64,000 bases of DNA, taken from Streptomyces geranii. Lineage in GTDB: Bacteria > Actinomycetota > Actinomycetes > Streptomycetales > Streptomycetaceae. Of this stretch, positions 1 to 8,764 are shown piece by piece. How positions within the stretch are numbered: position 1 is the stretch's first letter; every line of letters begins with the position of its first letter. A program made the position numbers and the translations under genes. The notes under the pieces were generated by a model. That model worked only from the letters and a program-made list of their open reading frames with translations, was not told the origin of the DNA and did not search any database. The stretch is taken from positions 62,001 through 126,000 of the forward strand of contig NZ_PJME01000016.1 of the NCBI RefSeq assembly GCF_002954775.1. Direction: 5' to 3'.

Positions 1-1
1 G

Positions 2-1228
2 CAGACGGAGCTGGAGACGCTGCTGTCGGCCCAGTGGGGCGACGGGCGGATCCCGCACATCGTCTTCAACCCCTCCGTCCCGCTCGACGCGTACTTCCCG
101 AGCCCCGACTTCTGGCGCTCCTCGACCGCGGGGCGCGCTGCGGGCGCCCCGCGCACCGTACAGACGTCCGGCATCGTGCAGCCACCGGTGCACGCGCTGG
201 CCGTCTGGCTGGTGCACCAGGCCGACCCCGGCCTGTCCCGCGCGCGCGGCTTCCTCGCCCGCGCCTACCCGGCGCTCGCCGCCTGGCACCGCTATCTGCT
301 GCACCGCCGCGACCTGGGCGGCGGCGGCCTGGCGTCGGTCGTGCACCCCTGGGAACAGGGTATGGACAACAGCCCTTGCTGGGACGCCCCGTTGAGCCGC
401 GTCACGCCGGCCCCGGCCCGCTCCTTCCGCCGCGCCGACCTCGACCACGGCGCCGCCGAGGACCGGCCCACGGATCTGGACTACGGGCGGTACGTGCGGT
501 TGGCGACGGACTACCGGGACGGCGAATATGCGGACGGAGTGGGCGAGTTCGCCGTCGAGGACCCGTCCTTCAACGCGCTGCTGATCGCCTCGGAGCACGC
601 ATTGGCGCGCATCGCTCACGAGTTGGGCGCTACGGGGACGGCCAGGCACGCGCGTGCGGAGCGGCTGACGGCGGCGCTGGTGGAGCGGCTGTGGGACCCG
701 GCGGAGGGCATGTTCTTCTGCCGTGACGTGCGGGATGTACGCGATGCGCGGGACGGGGCGCTGATCCCCGAGCGGAGCGTCTCCGGCCTCATCCCGCTCC
801 TCCTCCCCACCCTCCCCCGGGACATCGCCGACACCCTCGTCCGTACGGCGCGCGGGCCGCACTTCGAACTCGGCGGCGCCGCCCGCCTCGTACCGTCCTA
901 CGACCTCCTCGGCGAGGCCTTCGACCCGCACCGCTACTGGCGCGGCCCCGCCTGGTTCAACACGGGCTGGCTGATGGAGCGCGGGCTGCGGCAGCACGGG
1001 GAGCGGGGACACGCCGACACGCTGCGTACGGCGCTGCTGGAGACCGCCGACGCGACCGACTTCGCGGAGTACGTGGACCCGTACACCGGCGAGGCCTGCG
1101 GGGCGCTCGGCTTCGGCTGGACGGCCGCGCTGACTCTCGACCTGCTCCACCAACAGCCCACCGACGTGGGCGCGTTCGACATTCGCGAGATGGACGACAT
1201 GAGTGACAAGGGAGGCGAACGGCGATGA
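2..1228 (+). CDS. MGH1-like glycoside hydrolase, 5' end outside window
   Basis: The reading frame is open from base 2, so the true start lies upstream; 408 C-terminal residues are visible. They form an (alpha/alpha)6-barrel glycosidase of the MGH1-like/GH63 type. Family-like motifs seen are PHIVFNPS, SGIVQPPVHA, HPWEQGMDNSPCWD, RYWRGPAWFNTGW and EYVDPYTGEACGALGF; the last two resemble the regions carrying the catalytic carboxylates in GH63 and mannosylglycerate hydrolase relatives. The family hydrolyses alpha-glycosidic bonds; the substrate cannot be read from sequence. The stop overlaps the next start as ATGA at 1225-1228, so both genes are probably translated together and act on related glycans. 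A 9-base repeat at 722-757 adds an RDVRDVRDARDG segment to the catalytic domain. Confidence 0.85.
   Translation, partial: QTELETLLSAQWGDGRIPHIVFNPSVPLDAYFPSPDFWRSSTAGRAAGAPRTVQTSGIVQPPVHALAVWLVHQADPGLSRARGFLARAYPALAAWHRYLLHRRDLGGGGLASVVHPWEQGMDNSPCWDAPLSRVTPAPARSFRRADLDHGAAEDRPTDLDYGRYVRLATDYRDGEYADGVGEFAVEDPSFNALLIASEHALARIAHELGATGTARHARAERLTAALVERLWDPAEGMFFCRDVRDVRDARDGALIPERSVSGLIPLLLPTLPRDIADTLVRTARGPHFELGGAARLVPSYDLLGEAFDPHRYWRGPAWFNTGWLMERGLRQHGERGHADTLRTALLETADATDFAEYVDPYTGEACGALGFGWTAALTLDLLHQQPTDVGAFDIREMDDMSDKGGERR
722..757 (+). repeat. 9-base coding tandem repeat (RDV/RDA)
   Basis: Four degenerate 9-base units (cgtgacgtg, cgggatgta, cgcgatgcg, cgggacggg) encode RDV RDV RDA RDG within the glycosidase gene. 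The period keeps the reading frame. Confidence 0.6.
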
Positions 1229-3162
1229 CGGACCGGCATCATCTGCTCGTGCACGGCGGGACGTTCGCGGCCGTCGGGGACGGCGGGGACATCAGCGGTG
1301 TACGTGGCGGCAGTCACCCCGACGGGTTATTCGTGCGCGACGCACGGCACTTGAGCCGCTGGCAGCTGACCGTCGACGGCGCCGTGCCCGAGACGCTCAG
1401 CCCGGTCGCCGACGGGGACACCGCGCGCTGCGTCCTCGTACCGCGCGGGGGCCGTCAGGAGCCGCCCGCGTACACGCTCTTCCGTGAACAGGCGGTAGGG
1501 GACGGCGGGTTCGTCGAGTCGCTGCGCGTGACGAGCAACCGCCCGACGCCGACGACGGTCCGGATCGCGGTGACGGCGGACGCCGACTTCACGGACCAGT
1601 TCGAGCTGCGCTCCGACCACCGTACGTACGTCAAGTCCGGGGCCGTACGAAAGCGCGAAGTCCTCGACGACGGCGTCGAGTTCAGCTACCGGCGCGGTGA
1701 GTGGCTGTCGTGTACGAGGGTCAGTGCTGAGCCCGCCCCCGACGGCGTCGAGGAGACCGGCACAGGTGCCCGACGCCTGGTCTGGGCCCTGGAGTTGGAG
1801 CCGCACGGTTCGGCGGAGCTGGCGCTGCGGGTGGCGGCCCGCCCGCACGGCGCGACACGGGAACCGCAGGTGCCCGCCTCCCCCGCTGCCGCGAACGACC
1901 AACTCCTGGCGCTGGAGGGGGAGTTCGTCGAAGGAGTGGCATTCCCCACCGGCTGGCCGGAGTTGGCGGCGGCGTGTGCGCGCGGCCTGTCCGACCTGGC
2001 GGCACTCCAGGTCCCCGCGACGGGCCCGGACGGCGAGGAGTTGCGCGTACCGGCGGCGGGAGCGCCTTGGTTCCTCACCCTGTTGGGCCGCGACGCACTG
2101 CTCACGTCCCTCTTCGCACTCCCGTACCGCCCCCAACTCGCCGCCGCCACACTCCCGGCGCTGGCCGCGACGCAGGCGACGGAGGTCGGCCCGGACTCGG
2201 TGGCCCAGCCGGGCAAGATCGTGCACGAGGTACGGCACGGCGAGCTGGCGCACTTCGGCCAGGTGCCGTACGGGCGTTACTACGGCTCGGTGGACGCGAC
2301 GCCGCTGTTCCTGGTCCTGCTCGGGGCCTACGTGGAACAGACAGGCGACACGGCGTTGGCCCGCCGCCTGGAGGCGAACGCCCGGGCGGCGATCGGCTGG
2401 ATGCTGGACCACGGCGGCCTGACGTCACGCGGCTACCTGGTGTACCGGGCCGACCAGGGCGGCCTCGCCAACCAGAACTGGAAGGACTCCCCCGGCGCGA
2501 TCTGCTCGGCCGACGGCACGCGCGCGAGCGGCGCGGTGATGGCGGCGGGGGCGCAGGGGTACGCGTACGACGCGCTGCGCCGCACGGCGTGGGTCGCGCG
2601 CACGGTGTGGGGCGACGAGACGTACGCCGCCCTCCTGGAACAGGCGGCGGGCGACCTGCGGGACCGTTTCCAGCGGGACTTCTGGATGCCGGAGCACTCC
2701 TTCCCGGCGCTGGCGCTGGACGGCGAGGGCAGGCAGGTGGACGCGCTGGCCTCGGACGCCGGGCACCTGCTCTGGTCGGGGCTGCTGGACAAGGAGTACG
2801 GCGAGAAGGTGGGCCGACGCCTGCTGGAACCGGACTTCTTCTCGGGCTGGGGCGTACGGACACTGGCGTCGGGCCAACCGGCCTACCACCCCCTGTCCTA
2901 CCACCGGGGTTCGGTCTGGCCGCACGACAACGCCCTGATCACGCTGGGCCTTTCGCGCTACGGCCTGCACGACGAGGCCCGCACGGTCGCCCACGCCCTG
3001 GTCGACGCGGCGACAGCCACCGGCCACCGCCTCCCCGAGGTCCTCGCCGGCTACGGCCGCGACACCCACGGCGAACCGGTGCCGTACCCGCACGCGTGCG
3101 TACGCGAATCCCGGTCGGCGGCGGCCCCGTTGGCGCTGCTCACGGCGGTCGGGGGCGCCTGA
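1225..3162 (+). CDS. Amylo-alpha-1,6-glucosidase / glycogen-debranching family protein
   Basis: 645 aa, about the full family length. The N-terminal beta domain (about residues 5-200) carries the GLFVRDARHLSRW signature of the glycogen debranching N-terminal (GDE_N_bis-type) domain. The C-terminal (alpha/alpha)6 barrel (about 260-640) has PWFLTLLGRDAL, QPGKIVHEVRHGEL, YYGSVDATPLF, NQNWKDSPG and HRGSVWPHDNALI, typical of amylo-alpha-1,6-glucosidase homologues. The likely role is hydrolysis of alpha-glucosidic bonds in glycogen- or trehalose-related glycans in the cytoplasm. The ATG overlaps the upstream stop. Codon 35 (1327-1329) is TTA, which in Streptomyces makes translation dependent on the bldA tRNA, so expression may be tied to development. 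Confidence 0.88.
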   Translation: MTDRHHLLVHGGTFAAVGDGGDISGVRGGSHPDGLFVRDARHLSRWQLTVDGAVPETLSPVADGDTARCVLVPRGGRQEPPAYTLFREQAVGDGGFVESLRVTSNRPTPTTVRIAVTADADFTDQFELRSDHRTYVKSGAVRKREVLDDGVEFSYRRGEWLSCTRVSAEPAPDGVEETGTGARRLVWALELEPHGSAELALRVAARPHGATREPQVPASPAAANDQLLALEGEFVEGVAFPTGWPELAAACARGLSDLAALQVPATGPDGEELRVPAAGAPWFLTLLGRDALLTSLFALPYRPQLAAATLPALAATQATEVGPDSVAQPGKIVHEVRHGELAHFGQVPYGRYYGSVDATPLFLVLLGAYVEQTGDTALARRLEANARAAIGWMLDHGGLTSRGYLVYRADQGGLANQNWKDSPGAICSADGTRASGAVMAAGAQGYAYDALRRTAWVARTVWGDETYAALLEQAAGDLRDRFQRDFWMPEHSFPALALDGEGRQVDALASDAGHLLWSGLLDKEYGEKVGRRLLEPDFFSGWGVRTLASGQPAYHPLSYHRGSVWPHDNALITLGLSRYGLHDEARTVAHALVDAATATGHRLPEVLAGYGRDTHGEPVPYPHACVRESRSAAAPLALLTAVGGA

Positions 3163-3346
3163 GGGGGTGCGGGGGCGAGGTAGGTGGCTCGTCGCTTGGT
3201 GAGGCGTTTGCCCGGTGTTTGCCGGGTGCTTGGACGCGGGGGCTGAACGGAGGCCGAGGGCCCGCCGTACGGGATGGTGGCGGACCCGGGCTCCCGCGTC
3301 GGGGTCCGCCACTCCTGCACGGGCTCCACACGGAAGGACCTTCGGG

Positions 3347-5371
3347 GTGCCTCTGTTCACACGCCTCAACCCATCGACGGACGCCACCACCGAGAAACCT
3401 TCCGGGGCATCTTCCGAGTCCCCGACCGGGGTGCCTGCGGAGGCAGCTGCCGAGGTGTCCGGCGGGGCGGCTCCTGACGTGCCTTCCGAGGTGCCGTCGA
3501 CCGCTACGACGGCCGAGGACAAGCCCTCCGGGCAGGTCGCGGGGCGGAGCGAGCACGCCGAGGAAACTCAGGCGGAAGGCGCCCCCGCCGGAAGCGCCTC
3601 GGTAGCGGGGACCCTCGCCGGAGGCGTGCTCGCAGAATCCGCGCCCCCGGCCGCAGAACCCGACGACCCCAAATCGGCCACCTCCTCCTCCCCCACTCCC
3701 GCCGAACCCCCCATTCCCCCCAAACCCACCTGGCGCACCCGTCGCCCCACCACCGCCCGTAACCTCAGCCGGACGGCGACCGTCCTCTCCGTGCTGCTCG
3801 TCCTCTTCGCTCTGCAGATGCCGAACACCGCCGGTAACTTCCGGCTCTCGGAGTTTCTGCGGCTGCCGGCGGAGGCGATCGTCGGCGCTGTCGTGCTGCT
3901 GGCGATGCCGCGGCGGCCCCGGGTGATCACCGCGGCCTGTATCGGTGTGTTCCTCGGGGCGCTGACCGTGCTGAACCTGCTCGACATGGGGTTCGTCGAG
4001 TTCCTGGGGCGGCACTTCAACATCGTGCTGGACTGGGAGTTGCTGGACGACGCCCAGTCGTACATCACCGACGCCATCGGTACGGCGGGGTCGGTCGCGG
4101 TCACCGTCGCGGTGATCCTGCTCGCCCTGTTCCTGCCCGTCGGGACCGCGTTCGCGAGCGTGCGGCTCAGTGAGCTGCTGGCCCGCAACAACACCGTCGC
4201 CACCAAGGCGACGCTCATCGCCGGGACCGTATGGATCACCTGTATGTCCCTCGGGCTGACCGTCGGCGGCGTGCCGCTGGCCTCGGACCACACGGCCGGG
4301 GTCGTGAAGGTGCAGGTGCGGCGGGTGCAGGACACGCTGCGCGACGAGGCGGCGTTCAAGGAGCTGGCGAAGAACGACCCGTTCGCGAAGACGCCCGGCA
4401 GCGAACTGGTGCCCGACCTGCGCGGCAAGGACGTCATCTTCACGTTCATCGAGAGTTACGGCCGCAGCGCGATCGAGGACCCGATCATGTCGCCGGGGGT
4501 CGACCAGACCCTCGCGGAGAGCACACAGAAGCTGACGGACGCCGGGTTCGCGGCGAAGAGCGGCTGGCTCACCTCGGCCACGTTCGGCGGCAACAGCTGG
4601 CTCGGTCACTCGACGTTCCTGTCCGGCCTGTGGATCAACAACCAGTCGCGTTACCGCACCCTCGTCAACAGCGACCGCCTCACCCTCCCCGAGGTGTTCC
4701 GGAAGACCGGCGACTGGCGGACGGTCGGTGTGATGCCGGGTGTGCAGAAGGGCTGGCCGGAGCAGCAGTTCTACGGGCTGGAGAAGAACTACTCGTCCAA
4801 GGACCTCGGTTACAAGGGCCCGAAGTTCAGCTGGTCGACCATGCCGGACCAGTACACGCTGGAGGCGTTCCAGCGGCTTGAGCACGGCAAGAAGAGCGAC
4901 AAGCCGCTGATGTCGGAGATCATCCTGACCTCAAGTCACCAGCCCTGGGCGCCCCTTCCGACGACGGTCCCCCAGGACCAGCTCGGCGACGGCTCGGTGT
5001 TCGACTCGATCCAGAAGGCGGGCAAGGACCCGAAGGACGTCCTGTACGACGGCACGGCGGCCAAGCAGGAGTACGGCAAGTCGATCCAGTACTCGGTGAC
5101 GAGCCTCGTCGACTGGCTGGGGCGCTACGGCACCGACGACACCGTCCTCGTCTTCCTCGGCGACCACCAGCCCATGTCCCGGGTCAGCGGCACCAACGCG
5201 AGCCGCGACGTCCCGGTGTCGATCGTGGCCAAGGACCCGAAGATCCTGGACAGGATCACCGACTGGAACTGGACGGACGGCCTGCGCCCGGCCCACGACG
5301 CCCCGGTGTGGAAGATGAGCGCCTTCCGCGACAAGTTCCTTACGGCGTACGGCTCGACGCCCCACCCGTAA
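3347..5371 (+). CDS. Membrane sulfatase / LTA-synthase-like phosphotransferase
   Basis: 674 aa from GTG 3347, preceded by GGAAGGA about 8 bases upstream; the longer in-frame extension to 3215 has no such site and an implausible N terminus. The first 120 residues or so are Ala/Glu/Pro-rich and probably cytoplasmic. Five membrane segments follow (e.g. VLSVLLVLFALQM, AIVGAVVLLAM, ITAACIGVFLGALTVL), then an extracellular alkaline-phosphatase-superfamily domain with FIESYG (metal site), FGGNSWLGHSTFLSG (nucleophile region) and GDHQP (metal ligands). The architecture matches LtaS-like glycerophosphate transferases and related membrane sulfatases. A role in transferring phospho-groups to envelope polymers is inferred. 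It faces a minus-strand gene 38 bases downstream. Confidence 0.82.
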   Translation: MPLFTRLNPSTDATTEKPSGASSESPTGVPAEAAAEVSGGAAPDVPSEVPSTATTAEDKPSGQVAGRSEHAEETQAEGAPAGSASVAGTLAGGVLAESAPPAAEPDDPKSATSSSPTPAEPPIPPKPTWRTRRPTTARNLSRTATVLSVLLVLFALQMPNTAGNFRLSEFLRLPAEAIVGAVVLLAMPRRPRVITAACIGVFLGALTVLNLLDMGFVEFLGRHFNIVLDWELLDDAQSYITDAIGTAGSVAVTVAVILLALFLPVGTAFASVRLSELLARNNTVATKATLIAGTVWITCMSLGLTVGGVPLASDHTAGVVKVQVRRVQDTLRDEAAFKELAKNDPFAKTPGSELVPDLRGKDVIFTFIESYGRSAIEDPIMSPGVDQTLAESTQKLTDAGFAAKSGWLTSATFGGNSWLGHSTFLSGLWINNQSRYRTLVNSDRLTLPEVFRKTGDWRTVGVMPGVQKGWPEQQFYGLEKNYSSKDLGYKGPKFSWSTMPDQYTLEAFQRLEHGKKSDKPLMSEIILTSSHQPWAPLPTTVPQDQLGDGSVFDSIQKAGKDPKDVLYDGTAAKQEYGKSIQYSVTSLVDWLGRYGTDDTVLVFLGDHQPMSRVSGTNASRDVPVSIVAKDPKILDRITDWNWTDGLRPAHDAPVWKMSAFRDKFLTAYGSTPHP

Positions 5372-5409
5372 GCACTCCCATCTGCAAGAAGCCCCACGGG
5401 GTCACGGAG

Positions 5410-5937
5410 TCACGGGGCCGTCATGGCCTCGCGTGCCGCTTCGACGAACTGTGCCAGAAGGCGCTTGAAGCGCTGATGCCCTTCGTCGAAGCGGGCCCGT
5501 GCCTCGGGCTCCCCGAGCGTGAAGCGCCACAGGGCCCTGCTGGTGTCCGCCGCCGCCTCCAGGACCGTTCCGGCGGCCTCGGCGGGGGCGGCGGGCCCTT
5601 CCAGGGAGATGACCCGGACGCTTCGCATGAGGGGGTCGTAGGCACCGCGCAGTTCGCCACGCAGCTCCTGAAGGTCCGTCAGCAGCTGATCGGGATCGGC
5701 GACTTGGACGAACCTGGACTCGGCCCGCCAGTACAACTCGCCGAGAAGATGAGCCCGTTCCAGGAACTCCAGGTAGGCCGCCCGCCGCAACTCCCGTACC
5801 CGATCCCGCTGTTGGGCCAGCGCCGAGGCCTCCGCCTGGGCCCGCGCCGCCCGTACGTTCCCCAGGTTGGTGACCCAGCTCGCGAGCACCGCCGTACCGC
5901 CGGTGAAGGCCGCGACCCACACCGCGACGTCCGTCAC
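5410..5937 (-). CDS. Small membrane-anchored coiled-coil protein, unknown function
   Basis: 175 aa. One N-terminal hydrophobic segment (VAVWVAAFTGGTAVLASWV) is followed by a charged helical region (RAARAQAEASALAQQRDRVRELRRAAYLEFLERAHLL) and a mostly helical remainder. This is the general shape of a common actinobacterial family of small membrane-associated proteins. No enzymatic motif was seen. It follows dusB on the same strand after a 67-base gap. Confidence 0.7.
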   Translation of the reverse strand: MTDVAVWVAAFTGGTAVLASWVTNLGNVRAARAQAEASALAQQRDRVRELRRAAYLEFLERAHLLGELYWRAESRFVQVADPDQLLTDLQELRGELRGAYDPLMRSVRVISLEGPAAPAEAAGTVLEAAADTSRALWRFTLGEPEARARFDEGHQRFKRLLAQFVEAAREAMTAP

Positions 5938-6004
5938 GCCGACCAGTGTCCGTGAGCCCCCGACGGCTGTCGAGAGGGCCTCGGCGGCCGGGGCGACCGC
6001 CGGA

Positions 6005-7159
6005 TCAGCCCCCGGACGTGTCCAGTTCCGCGTCCTCGCTCACACCCGCGCAGTCGTACGGGTCCTTCAGCCAGCCGTCCGGCAGCACCACCCGGTTGTT
6101 GCCCGACGTACGCCCCCGGGGCCCGTCCGCGCCGAGGGGCCAGGCCTGGTCGAGGTCCAACTCGTCCAGCCCCTCCCGCAGTTCCGCCAGCGACGACGTG
6201 ATCGCGAGGCGCTTGCGCATCTCGCTGCCGACCGCGAAGCCCTTCAGGTACCAGGCGACATGCTTGCGGAAGTCGATGACCCCGCGCGCCTCGTCCCCGA
6301 TCCACTCGCCGAGCAGGGTCGCGTGCCGGACCATGATGTCGGCGACCTCACGGAGCGCCGGGCGCGCGATCGCCTCCGTACGGCCCTCGAAGGCTGCCAC
6401 CAGGTCCGCGAACAGCCACGGGCGGCCCAGGCAGCCTCGGCCGACCACGACCCCGTCGCAGCCCGTCTCGCGGACCATCCGCAGCGCGTCCTCCGCCGAC
6501 CAGATGTCGCCGTTGCCGAGGACGGGGATCTCCGGGACGTGCTCCTTGAGGCGGGCGATGGCGTCCCAGTCCGCCGTGCCGCCGTAGTGCTGGGCGGCCG
6601 TGCGGCCGTGCAGGGCGATGGCCGTCACGCCCTCCTCGACCGCGATCCGGCCGGCGTCGAGGTAGGTGATGTGGTCGTCGTCGATGCCCTTGCGCATCTT
6701 CATCGTGACCGGGATGTCCCCTGCCCCGCTGACCGCCTCGCGGAGGATCGCCCGGAGCAAGGGCCGCTTGTAGGGGAGGGCTGAGCCGCCGCCCTTCCTC
6801 GTCACCTTCGGGACCGGGCAGCCGAAGTTCAGGTCGATGTGGTCGGCCAGGCCCTCCTCCGCGATCATGCGGACGGCCTTGCCGACGGTCGCCGGGTCGA
6901 CGCCGTACAGCTGGATCGAGCGCGGCTTCTCGGTCGCGTCGAAGTGGATCAGCTGCATGGTCTTCTCGTTGCGCTCGACCAGCGCCCGGGTCGTGATCAT
7001 CTCGCTGACGAACAGGCCCTTGCCGCCGCTGAACTCCCTGCACAGGGTGCGGAAGGGCGCGTTCGTGATCCCGGCCATGGGGGCCAGGACGACGGGCGGC
7101 TGCACGGTGTGCGGGCCGATCTGGAGAGGGTTCGCGGGTGCGGTCACGGGCGTGGACAT
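6005..7159 (-). CDS. dusB: tRNA-dihydrouridine synthase (DusB type)
   Basis: 384 aa TIM-barrel flavoenzyme that reduces uridines in the tRNA D-loop using FMN and NADPH. Motifs seen are PPVVLAPMAGITNAPFR near the N terminus (FMN site), QLYGVDP, HIDLNFGCPVPKVTRKGGGSAL with the conserved catalytic Cys, VTMKMRKGID, ALHGRTAAQHY, PVLGNGDIWS and GVVVGRGCLGRPW. The C-terminal helical domain ends with a variable acidic tail. I chose ATG 7159 (MSTPVTAP) over the upstream in-frame ATG at 7195 because the extra 12 residues do not look family-like. Confidence 0.93.
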   Translation of the reverse strand: MSTPVTAPANPLQIGPHTVQPPVVLAPMAGITNAPFRTLCREFSGGKGLFVSEMITTRALVERNEKTMQLIHFDATEKPRSIQLYGVDPATVGKAVRMIAEEGLADHIDLNFGCPVPKVTRKGGGSALPYKRPLLRAILREAVSGAGDIPVTMKMRKGIDDDHITYLDAGRIAVEEGVTAIALHGRTAAQHYGGTADWDAIARLKEHVPEIPVLGNGDIWSAEDALRMVRETGCDGVVVGRGCLGRPWLFADLVAAFEGRTEAIARPALREVADIMVRHATLLGEWIGDEARGVIDFRKHVAWYLKGFAVGSEMRKRLAITSSLAELREGLDELDLDQAWPLGADGPRGRTSGNNRVVLPDGWLKDPYDCAGVSEDAELDTSGG

Positions 7160-7204
7160 TGCGCCATTCTCTCGCACCGAATGGAGTACAGCCAAAGTCG
7201 TTAG

Positions 7205-7223
7205 TTAGGCGTACTATGTTCGC
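7205..7223 (+). promoter_or_regulatory. Probable promoter of MFS gene, leaderless start
   Basis: TACTAT at 7212-7217 is a good -10 box. A start point seven bases later falls on the ATG at 7224, and there is no ribosome-binding site, so the mRNA is probably leaderless. TAGT-N7-ACTA flanks the box (7202-7216) and could be a weak operator. Confidence 0.45.
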
Positions 7224-8699
7224 ATGTCCGAGCTGAGTCCCCGCCGCCGCATGCTGGTGCTCGCGATCTGCTGTATGAGCCTGCTGATCGTGAGCCTCGA
7301 CGTCACCGTGCTCAATGTCGCGCTGCCCTCCATGGAGAAGGACCTGGGCGCGAGCGTGGCCGGTATGCAGTGGGCGCTCGACGCGTACACGCTGGTCCTG
7401 GCCTCCCTGCTGATGCTCTCGGGCTCGACCGCCGACCGCATCGGCCGCCGCCGGGTCTTCAAGACCGGGCTGGTGCTCTTCACCCTCGGCTCGGTGCTCT
7501 GCTCGCTCGCCCCGAACCTCGACTCGCTCATCGCGTTCCGCATGATCCAGGCGATCGGCGGCTCGATGCTCAACCCGGTCGCCATGTCGATCATCACCAA
7601 CACCTTCACCGACCCGCGCGAGCGGGCCAAGGCGATCGGGGTGTGGGGCGCGGTCGTCGGGATATCCATGGCCGCGGGGCCGATCGTCGGCGGCCTGCTC
7701 GTGGACTCCGTCGGCTGGCGCTCGATCTTCTGGCTCAACCTGCCGGTGGGCCTCGCCGCGCTCCTGCTGACCTGGCGGTTCGTCCCGGAGTCCCGCGCGC
7801 CGAAGGCCCGCCGCCCGGACCCGGTAGGCCAGGTGCTGGTCATCGCGCTGCTCGGCTCGCTGACGTACGCGATCATCGAGGCGCCCAGCTCACCGGTCAC
7901 GCACACGCTCGCCTTCGGGTCGGTCGCCCTGGCCGCGCTGCTGGGACTGCTGTATTACGAGCCCCGGCGCAAGGAACCCCTCATCGACCTGCGGTTCTTC
8001 CGGTCGGTGCCGTTCAGCGGGGCGACGGTGGTCGCGGTGAGCGCGTTCGGCGCGCTGAGCGGATTCCTGTTCCTGTCGACGCTGTATCTGCAGAACGTGC
8101 GGGGGCTGTCCGCCCTGCACGCCGGTCTGTGGATGCTGCCGATGGCGGTGATGTGCTTCGTGTGCGCGCCGATATCGGGGCGGCTGGTCGGCAGCAGGGG
8201 GCCACGGTTCTCGCTGCTCACGGCGGGGGTCACGATGACGGCGAGCGGGGTCCTGTTCGCGGGGTTCGACGGGGAGACGTCGAACGTGACGCTGGTGATC
8301 GGGTACTTCCTGTTCGGCCTCGGCTTCGGCTTCGTCAACGCGCCGATCACCAACACGGCCGTCTCGGGCATGCCCCGCTCGCAGGCCGGGGTGGCCGCCG
8401 CGATCGCCTCCACCAGCCGCCAGACCGGCGGCACCCTCGGGGTCGCGGTGATCGGCGCGGCGCTGGCGTCGGGCATCGGGGCAGGACCGTACAAGGAGGT
8501 GTTCGCCGCTGCGGCGCGGCCCGGCTGGTGGATCATCGCGGGCTGCGGGCTGGCCGTGCTGGTGCTGGGCGCGGTCACGACCGGCGGCTGGGCCCGGCGG
8601 ACGGCGGAACGGACCGCCGAGCGGCTGGAGATCGAGGACGGCGGTGGGGGCGGGGAGACGGGCGTGCGGGGCTCCATGGGGGCGCGCACCGCGATGTGA
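7224..8699 (+). CDS. MFS drug:H+ antiporter, DHA2 (EmrB/QacA) type
   Basis: 491 aa. About 14 hydrophobic segments fit the 14-TM DHA2 family. Motif A-like SGSTADRIGRRRVF is in the second/third TM region, and MSLLIVSLDVTVLNVALPSM is the standard DHA2 first helix (motif D1). GVWGAVVGISMAAGPIVGG is motif C, typical of antiporters. The C-terminal tail is hydrophilic and Gly-rich. It probably exports hydrophobic toxicants or antibiotics using the proton gradient. It is divergent from dusB with a 64-base gap, and convergent with the MmyB-like regulator gene downstream. Confidence 0.88.
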   Translation: MSELSPRRRMLVLAICCMSLLIVSLDVTVLNVALPSMEKDLGASVAGMQWALDAYTLVLASLLMLSGSTADRIGRRRVFKTGLVLFTLGSVLCSLAPNLDSLIAFRMIQAIGGSMLNPVAMSIITNTFTDPRERAKAIGVWGAVVGISMAAGPIVGGLLVDSVGWRSIFWLNLPVGLAALLLTWRFVPESRAPKARRPDPVGQVLVIALLGSLTYAIIEAPSSPVTHTLAFGSVALAALLGLLYYEPRRKEPLIDLRFFRSVPFSGATVVAVSAFGALSGFLFLSTLYLQNVRGLSALHAGLWMLPMAVMCFVCAPISGRLVGSRGPRFSLLTAGVTMTASGVLFAGFDGETSNVTLVIGYFLFGLGFGFVNAPITNTAVSGMPRSQAGVAAAIASTSRQTGGTLGVAVIGAALASGIGAGPYKEVFAAAARPGWWIIAGCGLAVLVLGAVTTGGWARRTAERTAERLEIEDGGGGGETGVRGSMGARTAM

Positions 8700-8764
8700 G
8701 CCGTCGCCGTGGCGGACTCCGGTCGTCATCACCAACAGCCCGCATCGTGAACGAAATTGACCAT

